Shown piece after piece: positions 1 through 7,879 of a DNA stretch of 64,000 bases. The notes beneath the pieces were generated by a model. It was not told the origin of the DNA, searched no databases, and was given only the letters and a program-made list of their open reading frames with translations. The translations under genes were made by a program, and so were the position numbers. Every line of letters begins with the position of its first letter. Positions within the stretch are counted from its first letter, which is position 1. The stretch is from Bryobacterales bacterium (GTDB taxonomy: Bacteria > Acidobacteriota > Terriglobia > Bryobacterales > Bryobacteraceae): NCBI GenBank assembly GCA_027452065.1, contig DAIDHC010000144.1, positions 1 to 64,000 on the forward strand, in the 5' to 3' direction.

Positions 1-9
1 GCTCGCGGC

Positions 10-2268
10 TCAATGGAGAGGCTGAATCTCGAGTACCTTCTCATTCGTGATGTGATCGAATTCCATTGGATAGCTCGTCCCCAGATAGTATGCACTCCAT
101 TGATCCTTGTAATGCGGAGACAAAATGTGACCGGACTCGCCGACTGTCAGATTATTGAATGAATGATCCCAATCGGAGAGATCGGCGACGAAGCGCATCG
201 AGGGGCCAAGCTTTCCGCTCACCTGTTTGACCGTCGTTGAGGAGCCGCTCATGGCCACGGGACCGATGTTGAAGAATCGGCCGAGCAGAGGAATCTGACC
301 GATAACCGGGTGGGTGATGGAAAGACTGTGGAACTGTCCATAATCCCAGCGACCCGGATTACCGCCCTGGAGGTTCCGCCCCTCGGCGAGGGCGGCAGAC
401 AGTGCATCGAGCAGGGCCTTATTCTTGTCCGCGAACCATCCTTTGGCGCCCGATGCGAGAATATTCTCGACTACGGCGGGCGACATCTCATAATCGTAGA
501 AACGGCCGCTACGCGGTGATGCGCTTTCGGCGAGGAGATAGCGAAGGCGCTGGTAAACCAACGTCGTAACCATCGGTGCGGCCATGCCGATTTCCATCTG
601 TCCGTTCCAGCGCCGAAGCACCTCGACTGCCTCGGCCAAGTCAGTGCCGGCGGGGCGGCGCGCGTCGTAAGCGGCGACAACTTGATGCGCTATGAAGTCG
701 CAGAACGGAGAGTAGACGTCCTTTTCTACGGTGAGCATTTCCTCCGGCTTCCATCGGGCGCGTAAATTCAGCAGATCGCGAATCTGATTCGAACGGTATG
801 GAGGCGAGAACTCTCCCCCTACCCGAAACGAATAGGTCGCGGGAAAGGGATTCTGGTTTGCCGTTACGATGATGCCACCTGAGGGGTTATAAAAGGACGG
901 TAGCTGCGCAAAGGGAATATAGCCCGCCCATTCGAACTTGCCGGAACTCCCGTCCAGAATCAGGTCGCCATCAAAGCCGCGGCGGACCGGCAGTTGTCCC
1001 GTGGCATGATAACCGATGTTGCCATCAGTATCCGCGTATACGAAATTCTGAGCCGGACCGGGAAACCGCTCCAGAGCAGCCGTGAACTCAGCCCAGTTCG
1101 ACGCGCGGTCAATGTCCAGAAAGGGGAATTGAAACAGATTGGATTCGGCAGCGGTCCATCGCAACGAGACGTAGCGATGGCCGTCCTGAAGAAATAAGGG
1201 CCCGTGGCGCGTCACCCATTGCTGAAAAAGCACCGGCTTGGCGCCCCGCACGGGAATCAACTCGCGCTCGAGGATTGCTTGTTCCTGGCGTCCTTCGAAT
1301 TCGTAACGCCCTGTCTTGGGATCAATCTTCTCGGCATAGAGGTCCTGGACGTCGTAGCCAAGATTCGTGACTCCCCATGCGATACGGCGGTTGTGTCCAA
1401 TGATTACGGCCGGGATGCCGGGCAAGGAAACTCCAATAACATCCAGGCCGGCGGCTTTTAAGTGAACTTGGTACCAGGTCGCCGGAATCGAGTAATCCAG
1501 ATGGGGATCGTTCGCCAAAAGCGGCTTCCCGGTTGCAGAGTGCTCGCCGGAAACTACCCAGGCGTTGGATCCCGGCTGAAACTCACGTCCGGTGCGAACA
1601 GGGAAGAGTTGATTCACTTTGTCCGCATCTCCCGCAGTTGTCATGGTTTGCTTTTGCAACTCATCCCGCCAGGTCGTCGTTAGGGTTACGAACATTTGAA
1701 GCGAACAGAGGATGGAGTCGGTAGGAGTCCAGGGACGCGGCTGATAGCCGAGAAGGTGAAATTCCAGCGGCAGACGATCGTGACGCCGTTGGATATAGAA
1801 ATTGACGCCCCGAGCGTACGCCTCGAGCGCATCCTTGTCGGCCTGCGGAAGGTTCTTGAAATGCTCAACGGCCAGGCGGCGCAGACGGAGACTGCGTGAT
1901 TGCCGGTCGACCTGCAGCGTCGCCGGGCCGATGATCTCTGAGAGTTCACCTGCTGCGAGTCTGCGAAGAGCGTCCATCTGCCAAAGACGATCCTGTGCGG
2001 TCACGTAACCCTGCAGGAATAGTGCGTCCTGCCACGTGGCGGCTTCAATGTGCGGCACGCCGCGCTGATCGTGAATAACGCGGGCGGCCGCGGACACGGG
2101 GGCGGCGATGCTGCCTGAGGTTCGCGGCAGCGGCCGATAGGCATAGTGGTACACCGCGAGCAGTATCAGCAGCACGAAAATGGCTATGCTGGCATTGAGG
2201 ACTTTCACCAATCTTCCGTTGCGCACTGGGACGATTCTATCCAAATGCCGAATCGATGTTTGCGCCAA
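10..2268 (-). CDS. Penicillin acylase family protein (Ntn hydrolase)
   Basis: Probable amide hydrolase of the penicillin G/cephalosporin/AHL acylase family, which matures by self-cleavage so that a serine becomes the N-terminal nucleophile of the beta chain. The residues GSNAWVVSG place that serine at about residue 234 (220 if the GTG at 2226 is the start). Further family marks are NDPHL just after it and TANQNPFP later. A hydrophobic segment at residues 25-42 (IFVLLILLAVYHYAY) looks like a signal anchor, so it should act at or outside the membrane. At 752 residues its length fits the family. The start is a TTG at 2268; the GTG at 2226 is an alternative, and neither has a convincing ribosome site. 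The substrate cannot be read from sequence; N-acyl amides or acyl-homoserine lactones are possible. Confidence 0.88.
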   Translation of the reverse strand: MAQTSIRHLDRIVPVRNGRLVKVLNASIAIFVLLILLAVYHYAYRPLPRTSGSIAAPVSAAARVIHDQRGVPHIEAATWQDALFLQGYVTAQDRLWQMDALRRLAAGELSEIIGPATLQVDRQSRSLRLRRLAVEHFKNLPQADKDALEAYARGVNFYIQRRHDRLPLEFHLLGYQPRPWTPTDSILCSLQMFVTLTTTWRDELQKQTMTTAGDADKVNQLFPVRTGREFQPGSNAWVVSGEHSATGKPLLANDPHLDYSIPATWYQVHLKAAGLDVIGVSLPGIPAVIIGHNRRIAWGVTNLGYDVQDLYAEKIDPKTGRYEFEGRQEQAILERELIPVRGAKPVLFQQWVTRHGPLFLQDGHRYVSLRWTAAESNLFQFPFLDIDRASNWAEFTAALERFPGPAQNFVYADTDGNIGYHATGQLPVRRGFDGDLILDGSSGKFEWAGYIPFAQLPSFYNPSGGIIVTANQNPFPATYSFRVGGEFSPPYRSNQIRDLLNLRARWKPEEMLTVEKDVYSPFCDFIAHQVVAAYDARRPAGTDLAEAVEVLRRWNGQMEIGMAAPMVTTLVYQRLRYLLAESASPRSGRFYDYEMSPAVVENILASGAKGWFADKNKALLDALSAALAEGRNLQGGNPGRWDYGQFHSLSITHPVIGQIPLLGRFFNIGPVAMSGSSTTVKQVSGKLGPSMRFVADLSDWDHSFNNLTVGESGHILSPHYKDQWSAYYLGTSYPMEFDHITNEKVLEIQPLH

Positions 2269-2336
2269 GCCTCAGCCGTCGTTCGAATGGATGTCGGCGG
2301 GACCGCGTTCCTGAGAGCGCCACGCTGGGCGTTTGA

Positions 2337-3671
2337 ATGACTCTGAGATTTCTCATCCTGCTGCTCATTCTCGCAGTGAACGCGTTTTTCGCAGCGGCTG
2401 AAGTCGCGTTGATCTCGGCCCGAAAGTCGAGGTTGCGGACCCTCGCCGATCGGGGCAACGTGGCCGCAATGGCCGCGCAGACGCTACTCGCGCATCCGGC
2501 CCGGCTTCTGTCAGCGACCCAGGTCGGTGTCACGATCGCGAGCCTTGGACTGGGCTGGGCGGGTGAAGACACATTGTTCACCATTCTCTCCGGCCTGGCG
2601 CGGCCGTTGGTGACTCCTCACACGGCGATGTTCTGGCACGGAGCGGCATTCGGCTTGGCATTTCTCGCGATCAGTTATGGCCACGTGGTTTTGGGTGAAG
2701 TCGTGCCGAAGAATCTGGCCATCGCCAAAGCGGAGCGTCTCGCACTGCTTGTCGCGCCTCCGCTTCTCGTTTTTCAGCGCGTTTCGGCGCCATTCGTGCT
2801 AGTGCTGGAACGCTCGTCGGCTACGATCTCACGTTGGCTGGGATCGCGCGGCGGGCACAGTGGTGGCCACTCAGCCGAAGAATTGAGGTTCATCATCAGC
2901 CTCAGCCGTCACGAAGGACACTTGCGCCATTTTGAGGAGGACGCTATTCAGGGACTCCTCGAATTGCAGAACGTTTCTGCGCGGGAGATCATGGTGCCGA
3001 GAAACTCCATCGTCTCGGTATCAGCCGATTCGAGTCTCGACAGCGTGTTGACGCTGCTTCGTACCCATAAACATACGCGGCTCCCGGTCTTCGAACGCGA
3101 TCCCGAACATATTATCGGTTACCTCCATTCGAAGGATCTATTGCGGGTATGGCAGGAGCGGCGAATTGCGAACGAGAAACGGCGCCCGGTGCGTCCGTTT
3201 CGTCTGCAATCTCTGCTCCGAAAGCCACTCGTGGTGCCCGAAAGCAAGCCGCTCAACGAATTGATCGATGCGTTCCGTTCCTTACATACCCACTTGGCTG
3301 TCGTCGTGGACGAATTTGGCACCATCGCGGGCATCGTAACATTCGAGGATGTGCTGGAACAGATCTTTGGCGAGATCGGCGATGAGTACGATCCCCGAGC
3401 GGTTCCGGCTCCGAAAGAGGCAGGCGAAGTTGAAGTGGAAGGCACGACGCTGATTCGCGATCTGGACAACCTTTACGGTATTGAGCTGCCAAGCGATGCG
3501 GGGTTTGAGACGTTGGCGGGATTTCTGCTGGTTCAGCTCGGCTTCATCCCGAAGGGCGGGGAAGTCGTGCAGTGGGGCGGTCATCGTTTCACCATTGTCG
3601 AGATGAGCCGCAATCGCATCGCGAGAGTCCGGATCGAACGGCCGTCCGTGGCCCCACCGTTGAAAGGCTAG
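2337..3671 (+). CDS. CNNM-domain/CBS/CorC hemolysin-family membrane protein
   Basis: Integral membrane protein of the HlyC/CorC (UPF0053, CNNM) family, linked in other bacteria to magnesium or other divalent cation efflux. The N-terminal CNNM domain (residues 1 to about 190) has several membrane spans and the family stretches NAFFAAAEVALISARKSRL and GEVVPKNLAIAKAE. Two CBS domains follow (about 215-340; EIMVPRNSIVSVS, VVDEFGTIAGIVTFEDVLE), then a CorC/HlyC C-terminal domain ending near residue 440. The ATG at 2337 begins directly with the first transmembrane helix. It is divergent from the acylase gene and lies about 70 bases from it, so both promoters must sit in a very short space. The family call is firm; the ion is not known. 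Confidence 0.92.
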   Translation: MTLRFLILLLILAVNAFFAAAEVALISARKSRLRTLADRGNVAAMAAQTLLAHPARLLSATQVGVTIASLGLGWAGEDTLFTILSGLARPLVTPHTAMFWHGAAFGLAFLAISYGHVVLGEVVPKNLAIAKAERLALLVAPPLLVFQRVSAPFVLVLERSSATISRWLGSRGGHSGGHSAEELRFIISLSRHEGHLRHFEEDAIQGLLELQNVSAREIMVPRNSIVSVSADSSLDSVLTLLRTHKHTRLPVFERDPEHIIGYLHSKDLLRVWQERRIANEKRRPVRPFRLQSLLRKPLVVPESKPLNELIDAFRSLHTHLAVVVDEFGTIAGIVTFEDVLEQIFGEIGDEYDPRAVPAPKEAGEVEVEGTTLIRDLDNLYGIELPSDAGFETLAGFLLVQLGFIPKGGEVVQWGGHRFTIVEMSRNRIARVRIERPSVAPPLKG

Positions 3672-3689
3672 GGCCAGCGCCGGCGGCGC

Positions 3690-4319
3690 CTAGAATCCGA
3701 TCGAGGAAAGAAGCTCGGAGGGCCGTTTATCAAAGGCTCGGCAGATCGCCAACAGACTCTCAATGCTCGGCAGGTTGGCGCCGCGCTCGATCGAACTGAT
3801 TTGCGACACGCTCAGTCGGGTGGCGGCAGCAAGATCCTTGAGCGGCCATTCTCTCTCGGTACGCAGCATTTTGACTTTGTGCCCGAGGCGTTCGCGCAAA
3901 CGGTCCTGGTCACTACGGCCGAAGCCGAATTTCTCGACCGCATTCTGCAGCACCTGTCTGAGTTGGGCAAGCGAAAAAGGCTTCGGCATGTAGTCGAATA
4001 CCTTCATCTGAAACGTCGCGCGCATATCCTCCAGCGATGGATAGCCGGTGACGATGATGACGCAAAGGCCTGGTTGAGTGCTAAACAATTGTTCCAGGAC
4101 CTTCTCGCCCCGATATTCACCCATTTTCATATCCAGCAGGACGATGTCGGGCCGGCGCTGTTCAATGCCGTTGAACAGATCGTCGGGGTGGGCGAAGGTT
4201 CGGACCGAATACTGCCCCTCGTCTTTCAGCGTATCTTCGAGATAGGTGCGAAAGTCGGGGTCGTCATCGAGTATCGCGACATCCACAAGTCGAGTTGCAA
4301 TCGGTGTTTCCGGGTTCAT
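3690..4319 (-). CDS. Response regulator with receiver plus XRE-type HTH
   Basis: Two-component response regulator. With the ATG at 4319 as start (209 residues), the receiver has the acidic pair LDDDPDF near residue 20, the phosphoacceptor Asp63 in DIVLLDMKM, Thr91 in IIVTGY and Lys113 in YMPKPF. The output domain (about 144-206) is a Cro/C1-XRE helix-turn-helix, LAAATRLSVSQISSIERG, not the usual winged-helix, LuxR or Fis type. A TTG at 4367, just after the upstream kinase stop, would add 16 residues without domain character. It lies directly downstream of a histidine kinase and an ABC exporter on the same strand. The receiver-XRE architecture is uncommon, and the DNA target cannot be inferred. 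Confidence 0.88.
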   Translation of the reverse strand: MNPETPIATRLVDVAILDDDPDFRTYLEDTLKDEGQYSVRTFAHPDDLFNGIEQRRPDIVLLDMKMGEYRGEKVLEQLFSTQPGLCVIIVTGYPSLEDMRATFQMKVFDYMPKPFSLAQLRQVLQNAVEKFGFGRSDQDRLRERLGHKVKMLRTEREWPLKDLAAATRLSVSQISSIERGANLPSIESLLAICRAFDKRPSELLSSIGF

Positions 4320-4373
4320 GTCGTTGGTTCTCGCCCTTGGTTTCCTTTCATATCCGGTCGACGGCAACCGGTC

Positions 4374-5777
4374 TCAGTGCCGCTGTCCGGCGCCGGAGTT
4401 TTCCTCCGGCCTGCTCACAGGGAGCACGACTTCGAGGCGCGCCCCGCCCCCTTCGCGATTTGTTGCTCCGATCGTTCCGCCATGCTGATTTACGATTCCT
4501 TCCGCCACGGTAAGGCCGAGTCCAGTGCCGCGCGCGTCCAGGCGGGTGGAGACAAACGCCTCAAAAATATCGGGCAGGACTTCCGAGGGAATCCCCGGCC
4601 CGTCGTCCTCCACCGCCACCGCGATGTGCGGGCGTCCATTTCGGAACGTGCGCCGCGAAGCAACGACGATGTGTCCATTCGGTGGAACGGCGTGGAGCGC
4701 GTTGCGAAGCAGGTTTACAAACACTTGGATCAGCCGGTCGCTATTGGCGGTGATGACATCGCCGGACTCCAGGCAATTCCGAAAATTCGCCTGGGACGCG
4801 CGCTCGTCAATGGCAACGAGATTCCACGCTTCGTCCACGAGTGCTCGCAGCGGCACCGGTTCCATGTGATCTTTCCGGACGCGTGCGAATCCAACCAGAC
4901 CTTCGCTGATTGTTCTCAGCCGCTGTGTCACTCGGAGCATGCGCGCCAGCCGCTCGAGCGTATGGGCGTCGGAAGTGGTTTCTGACAGCTTTTCAATCGA
5001 ACCTTGCAGCACTGTCAACGGCGTGTTCAACTCGTGGGCCACGCTGGCGCTGAGCAGGCCAAGGCTGACGAGACGATCCTGAGATTCGAGCAGCTCGTTT
5101 TTTCGGCCAAGGTCTGCGGCGATCTCCTCGACACGTTCGAGTGCGCGCTCCAGTTCATTCTCCCGGTTCCGAAGCTCGCGTACGGTGGCATTCCGGGATT
5201 GCATAATCTGTCCGATCTCGTCCCGGGGGATCAACCAGTCGTCGATGAGTTCGTCCGAACGGTATCCCTGGCGGCTGGCCCGGTCCGCCGCCAGCATCAG
5301 CCGGAGCGGTTGATAGACATAGAACGGCATGATCAAGGTCTCGAGGAGTACGACGGCGACGAGATATGTCGCTGCCAGGACGATGAAGAGATTCAGCCGC
5401 GCTCGCCGGACGAGGTCCATGTAAACAGATGCCGAAGCAGATCGGCTGCCTTCGGTGGACGCCGGGCGCTGGGCCAGCATGACCATATGCCGCTGCTCGG
5501 CGAGGGCCGCCTGGCGCTCGAGCATAGGGATGAGAGCAAAGTAAATCGCCACCGATAAAGCGATAAAGAAGAGGTTATGAAGCACAATCAGCTTGAGCCT
5601 GACCTTTAGGTCGCCGAAAAGCCGCAAGACCGCTCGCGCGCCATGGGCTGGTGTTGGTGTGCCGGCAGGAGTGTGCGGTTCATCGGTGCGGAACATAGGC
5701 AATGGCTTTGGATCGCCTCTATTGTAATCGCCGGGCAGGTGGGCCGAGGGAGTTGCCCCGGGCAGTGGGAAATCCAC
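4374..5777 (-). CDS. Membrane sensor histidine kinase
   Basis: Autophosphorylating sensor kinase, 467 residues. Two transmembrane helices (about 62-84 and 130-155) bracket a short external loop of about 45 residues. A HAMP-like stretch, a coiled coil and the dimerisation domain follow, with the phosphoacceptor His248 in SVAHELNTPL. The ATPase domain ends the protein (DDGPGIP, GTGLGLTVAEGIV). The GTG start at 5777 is supported by GGAGG just upstream and lies 10 bases after the ABC transporter stop. A downstream ATG at 5696 is possible but has no good ribosome site. It is the obvious partner of the receiver-XRE regulator that follows. The small external loop suggests sensing within the membrane or through the neighbouring exporter; this is inference. 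Confidence 0.9.
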   Translation of the reverse strand: MDFPLPGATPSAHLPGDYNRGDPKPLPMFRTDEPHTPAGTPTPAHGARAVLRLFGDLKVRLKLIVLHNLFFIALSVAIYFALIPMLERQAALAEQRHMVMLAQRPASTEGSRSASASVYMDLVRRARLNLFIVLAATYLVAVVLLETLIMPFYVYQPLRLMLAADRASRQGYRSDELIDDWLIPRDEIGQIMQSRNATVRELRNRENELERALERVEEIAADLGRKNELLESQDRLVSLGLLSASVAHELNTPLTVLQGSIEKLSETTSDAHTLERLARMLRVTQRLRTISEGLVGFARVRKDHMEPVPLRALVDEAWNLVAIDERASQANFRNCLESGDVITANSDRLIQVFVNLLRNALHAVPPNGHIVVASRRTFRNGRPHIAVAVEDDGPGIPSEVLPDIFEAFVSTRLDARGTGLGLTVAEGIVNQHGGTIGATNREGGGARLEVVLPVSRPEENSGAGQRH

Positions 5778-5787
5778 GCATCCTCCG

Positions 5788-7638
5788 TCAGGCGCCCGGC
5801 ACAGGAGCCGGCGAGCCGACCCGCCGCGTGTCCTGGTCTTTGTACTGCAGTTGGTAGAGCTTCCAATATATTCCGCGCTTGGCCAATAGCTCCTGATGGG
5901 ATCCCTGTTCGCGAAGCTGCCCCTTGTGCATCACCAGAATTCGGTCGGCGCGTTGAATCGTCGAGAGCCGATGCGCGATGATAATCGAGGTTCTGCCCTC
6001 CACCAGCCGGTCCAGAGCCTCTCGGACCCTCATTTCGGTTTCCGTGTCTACGCTGGAGGTTGCTTCGTCCAGGATTAGGATCGAGGGATTGTGAGCAAGT
6101 GCGCGGGCGAAGCTGATGAGTTGTTTCTGGCCGGTAGAGAATCCGCTGCCTCGTTCGCGGACCGGATGCTCAAAGCGGTCGGGCAGCCGCTCTACATAAT
6201 CAAGCAGATTCACGCGCTCGGCGGCTGCAACCATCGCTTCGTCCGAGATGCCGGTTGTGCCCAGACGGATGTTTGACGCCAGAGTGCCGGTAAAAAGATA
6301 CGGGTCTTGCAGTACGACGCCGAAGCGGCGGCGGAGCTCGTTCAACGAGACCGCACGAACGTCGACGCCGTCGATTCGAATCACGCCTTGACGCACATCG
6401 TAGAAGCGAAGCAGGAGACTGATTAACGTGGTTTTGCCCGCGCCCGTATGTCCAACGACGGCGATCGTCTCGCCTCGGCGGATCTGGAACGAGACGTCGC
6501 GCAGCACCCAGTCGTCGTCCTTGTATGCGAACCACACTCGGTCGAACTCGACGGCCGGCGAGCCTGGATGGGCGGCGATTGTCTCCGCCTTCTCCGGCGA
6601 GACGATCAGCGCCGGCGTGTCAATAAGTTTGAAGATCCTTTCGGCGGCGGCCATCGCGCCCTGCAGGATGTTGTATTTCTCACTAAGGTCCTGAATCGGC
6701 CGGAAGAAACGCAAGCCGTACTGGAAGAACGCGATGAGAATGCCCAGCGAAAGCGCTCCCTGGGAGATCCGGAACCCTCCATAAACCAAAAGCATCGCCA
6801 GCGCCAACATCGATAGAAACTCAACCACCGGATAGAACCAGCCGTAAGCTGTAATGGCGTCTTTATACGCATCCATGTGAGCGCGGTTGATATCGTCAAA
6901 TTGCGTCCGGCTGCGTTGTTCTCGGTTGAACAGTTGCAGCACGGCCATGCCGTTGACGTGTTCCTGGAGATAGGAATTGATCCGTGCGATGGCCACTCGA
7001 ATCCGCCGGTAGCTTGCCTGTACCGTTCGCCGGAAAATCATCGTGACGAAAATCACAGCGGGCATCACGGCAAGCAGGAGTCCTGTGAGGCCCGGGCTCA
7101 AGCGAAGCATCACGGCGATAATGAAGCCGAGCATCAGAAGATCGCCGAGAATCGTGACCAGACCTGAGGAGAACAGATCGTTGAGCGTGTCAACGTCAGT
7201 CGTCACGCGGGTTACCAGGCGGCCGACCGGGTTGTGGTCGTAATAGGAAACGTCGAGCGCTTGAAGTCGCTCCATGATCTGGCGCCGAAGGTCGAACATT
7301 GCCTTTTGTCCGGTCCATTGCATTAGATAACTTTCTGCGAAGTCACAGACGAGAGCGCCGGCGACCGACAGCAAATAGAGGAGCGTGATCTGAGCGAGGC
7401 CGGTCCAAGGATCGGCGGCCAGAAATCCGTCTAAGGGAGTCGCGAATCGTCGTGACGAGGGATCAAGGTACCGGTCCACGGCGAGTTTAGTGAGCAGTGG
7501 CCCGGCAGTCTGGAGGATGGAATTCGCCAGCAGGAAGACCAGGGAGACACCGACCGTCCGCCGGTACGGGCGCATATAGGCGAGCAGGCGCCGCATAAGA
7601 CGGCTGTCGTAGGCTTTGCCGAGAACTTCTTCTTCCAC
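5788..7638 (-). CDS. ABC exporter half-transporter (fused membrane and ATPase domains)
   Basis: MsbA/MdlB-type ABC transporter half, 616 residues, expected to dimerise and export a lipid, peptide or drug-like substrate. The six-helix ABC membrane domain covers about residues 20-320. The ATPase follows with Walker A GHTGAGKTT (about 398), Walker B ILILDEATSSVD, switch histidine IIAHRLST and a signature reading FSTGQ instead of LSGGQ, as in many ABCB-type exporters. The start is GTG at 7638 behind a GGAG. The histidine kinase starts 10 bases after its stop, so exporter, kinase and regulator look co-transcribed. Substrate unknown. Confidence 0.92.
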   Translation of the reverse strand: MEEEVLGKAYDSRLMRRLLAYMRPYRRTVGVSLVFLLANSILQTAGPLLTKLAVDRYLDPSSRRFATPLDGFLAADPWTGLAQITLLYLLSVAGALVCDFAESYLMQWTGQKAMFDLRRQIMERLQALDVSYYDHNPVGRLVTRVTTDVDTLNDLFSSGLVTILGDLLMLGFIIAVMLRLSPGLTGLLLAVMPAVIFVTMIFRRTVQASYRRIRVAIARINSYLQEHVNGMAVLQLFNREQRSRTQFDDINRAHMDAYKDAITAYGWFYPVVEFLSMLALAMLLVYGGFRISQGALSLGILIAFFQYGLRFFRPIQDLSEKYNILQGAMAAAERIFKLIDTPALIVSPEKAETIAAHPGSPAVEFDRVWFAYKDDDWVLRDVSFQIRRGETIAVVGHTGAGKTTLISLLLRFYDVRQGVIRIDGVDVRAVSLNELRRRFGVVLQDPYLFTGTLASNIRLGTTGISDEAMVAAAERVNLLDYVERLPDRFEHPVRERGSGFSTGQKQLISFARALAHNPSILILDEATSSVDTETEMRVREALDRLVEGRTSIIIAHRLSTIQRADRILVMHKGQLREQGSHQELLAKRGIYWKLYQLQYKDQDTRRVGSPAPVPGA

Positions 7639-7879
7639 GAATCTCCAGTGTAGAATTTCGGCGCGGGCCCCTGGGGGAGCGCGTCCTTGGAATTGCCCCT
7701 ATCCGGGACGGAACCGCCTCGGCCTGACGAACAATTCGCCCACAACGCCGCGCGGCGGGAGGACCTCGCGATTCACCGATGTCCGGTCGTTCCGGACAAG
7801 CACGGTGGCATTCCCTGCTCCGTGGCGGGGATGGCGAGGGCTGCCCAAGCGATGAAGGAAGGGCTATTGAGACGCGGCG
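7639..7879. other. Intergenic stretch between carB and the ABC exporter
   Basis: No convincing gene on either strand. It contains a 7-bp inverted repeat TGTCCGG/CCGGACA at 7780-7798 with a 5-base loop. There is no U-run on either strand, so it is not called a terminator. The exporter promoter should lie in the part nearest 7638. Confidence 0.5.

Noticed and set aside
7780-7798. Inverted repeat TGTCCGG/CCGGACA as terminator of carAB
   Set aside because: No U-run on either strand; left as an unexplained hairpin.
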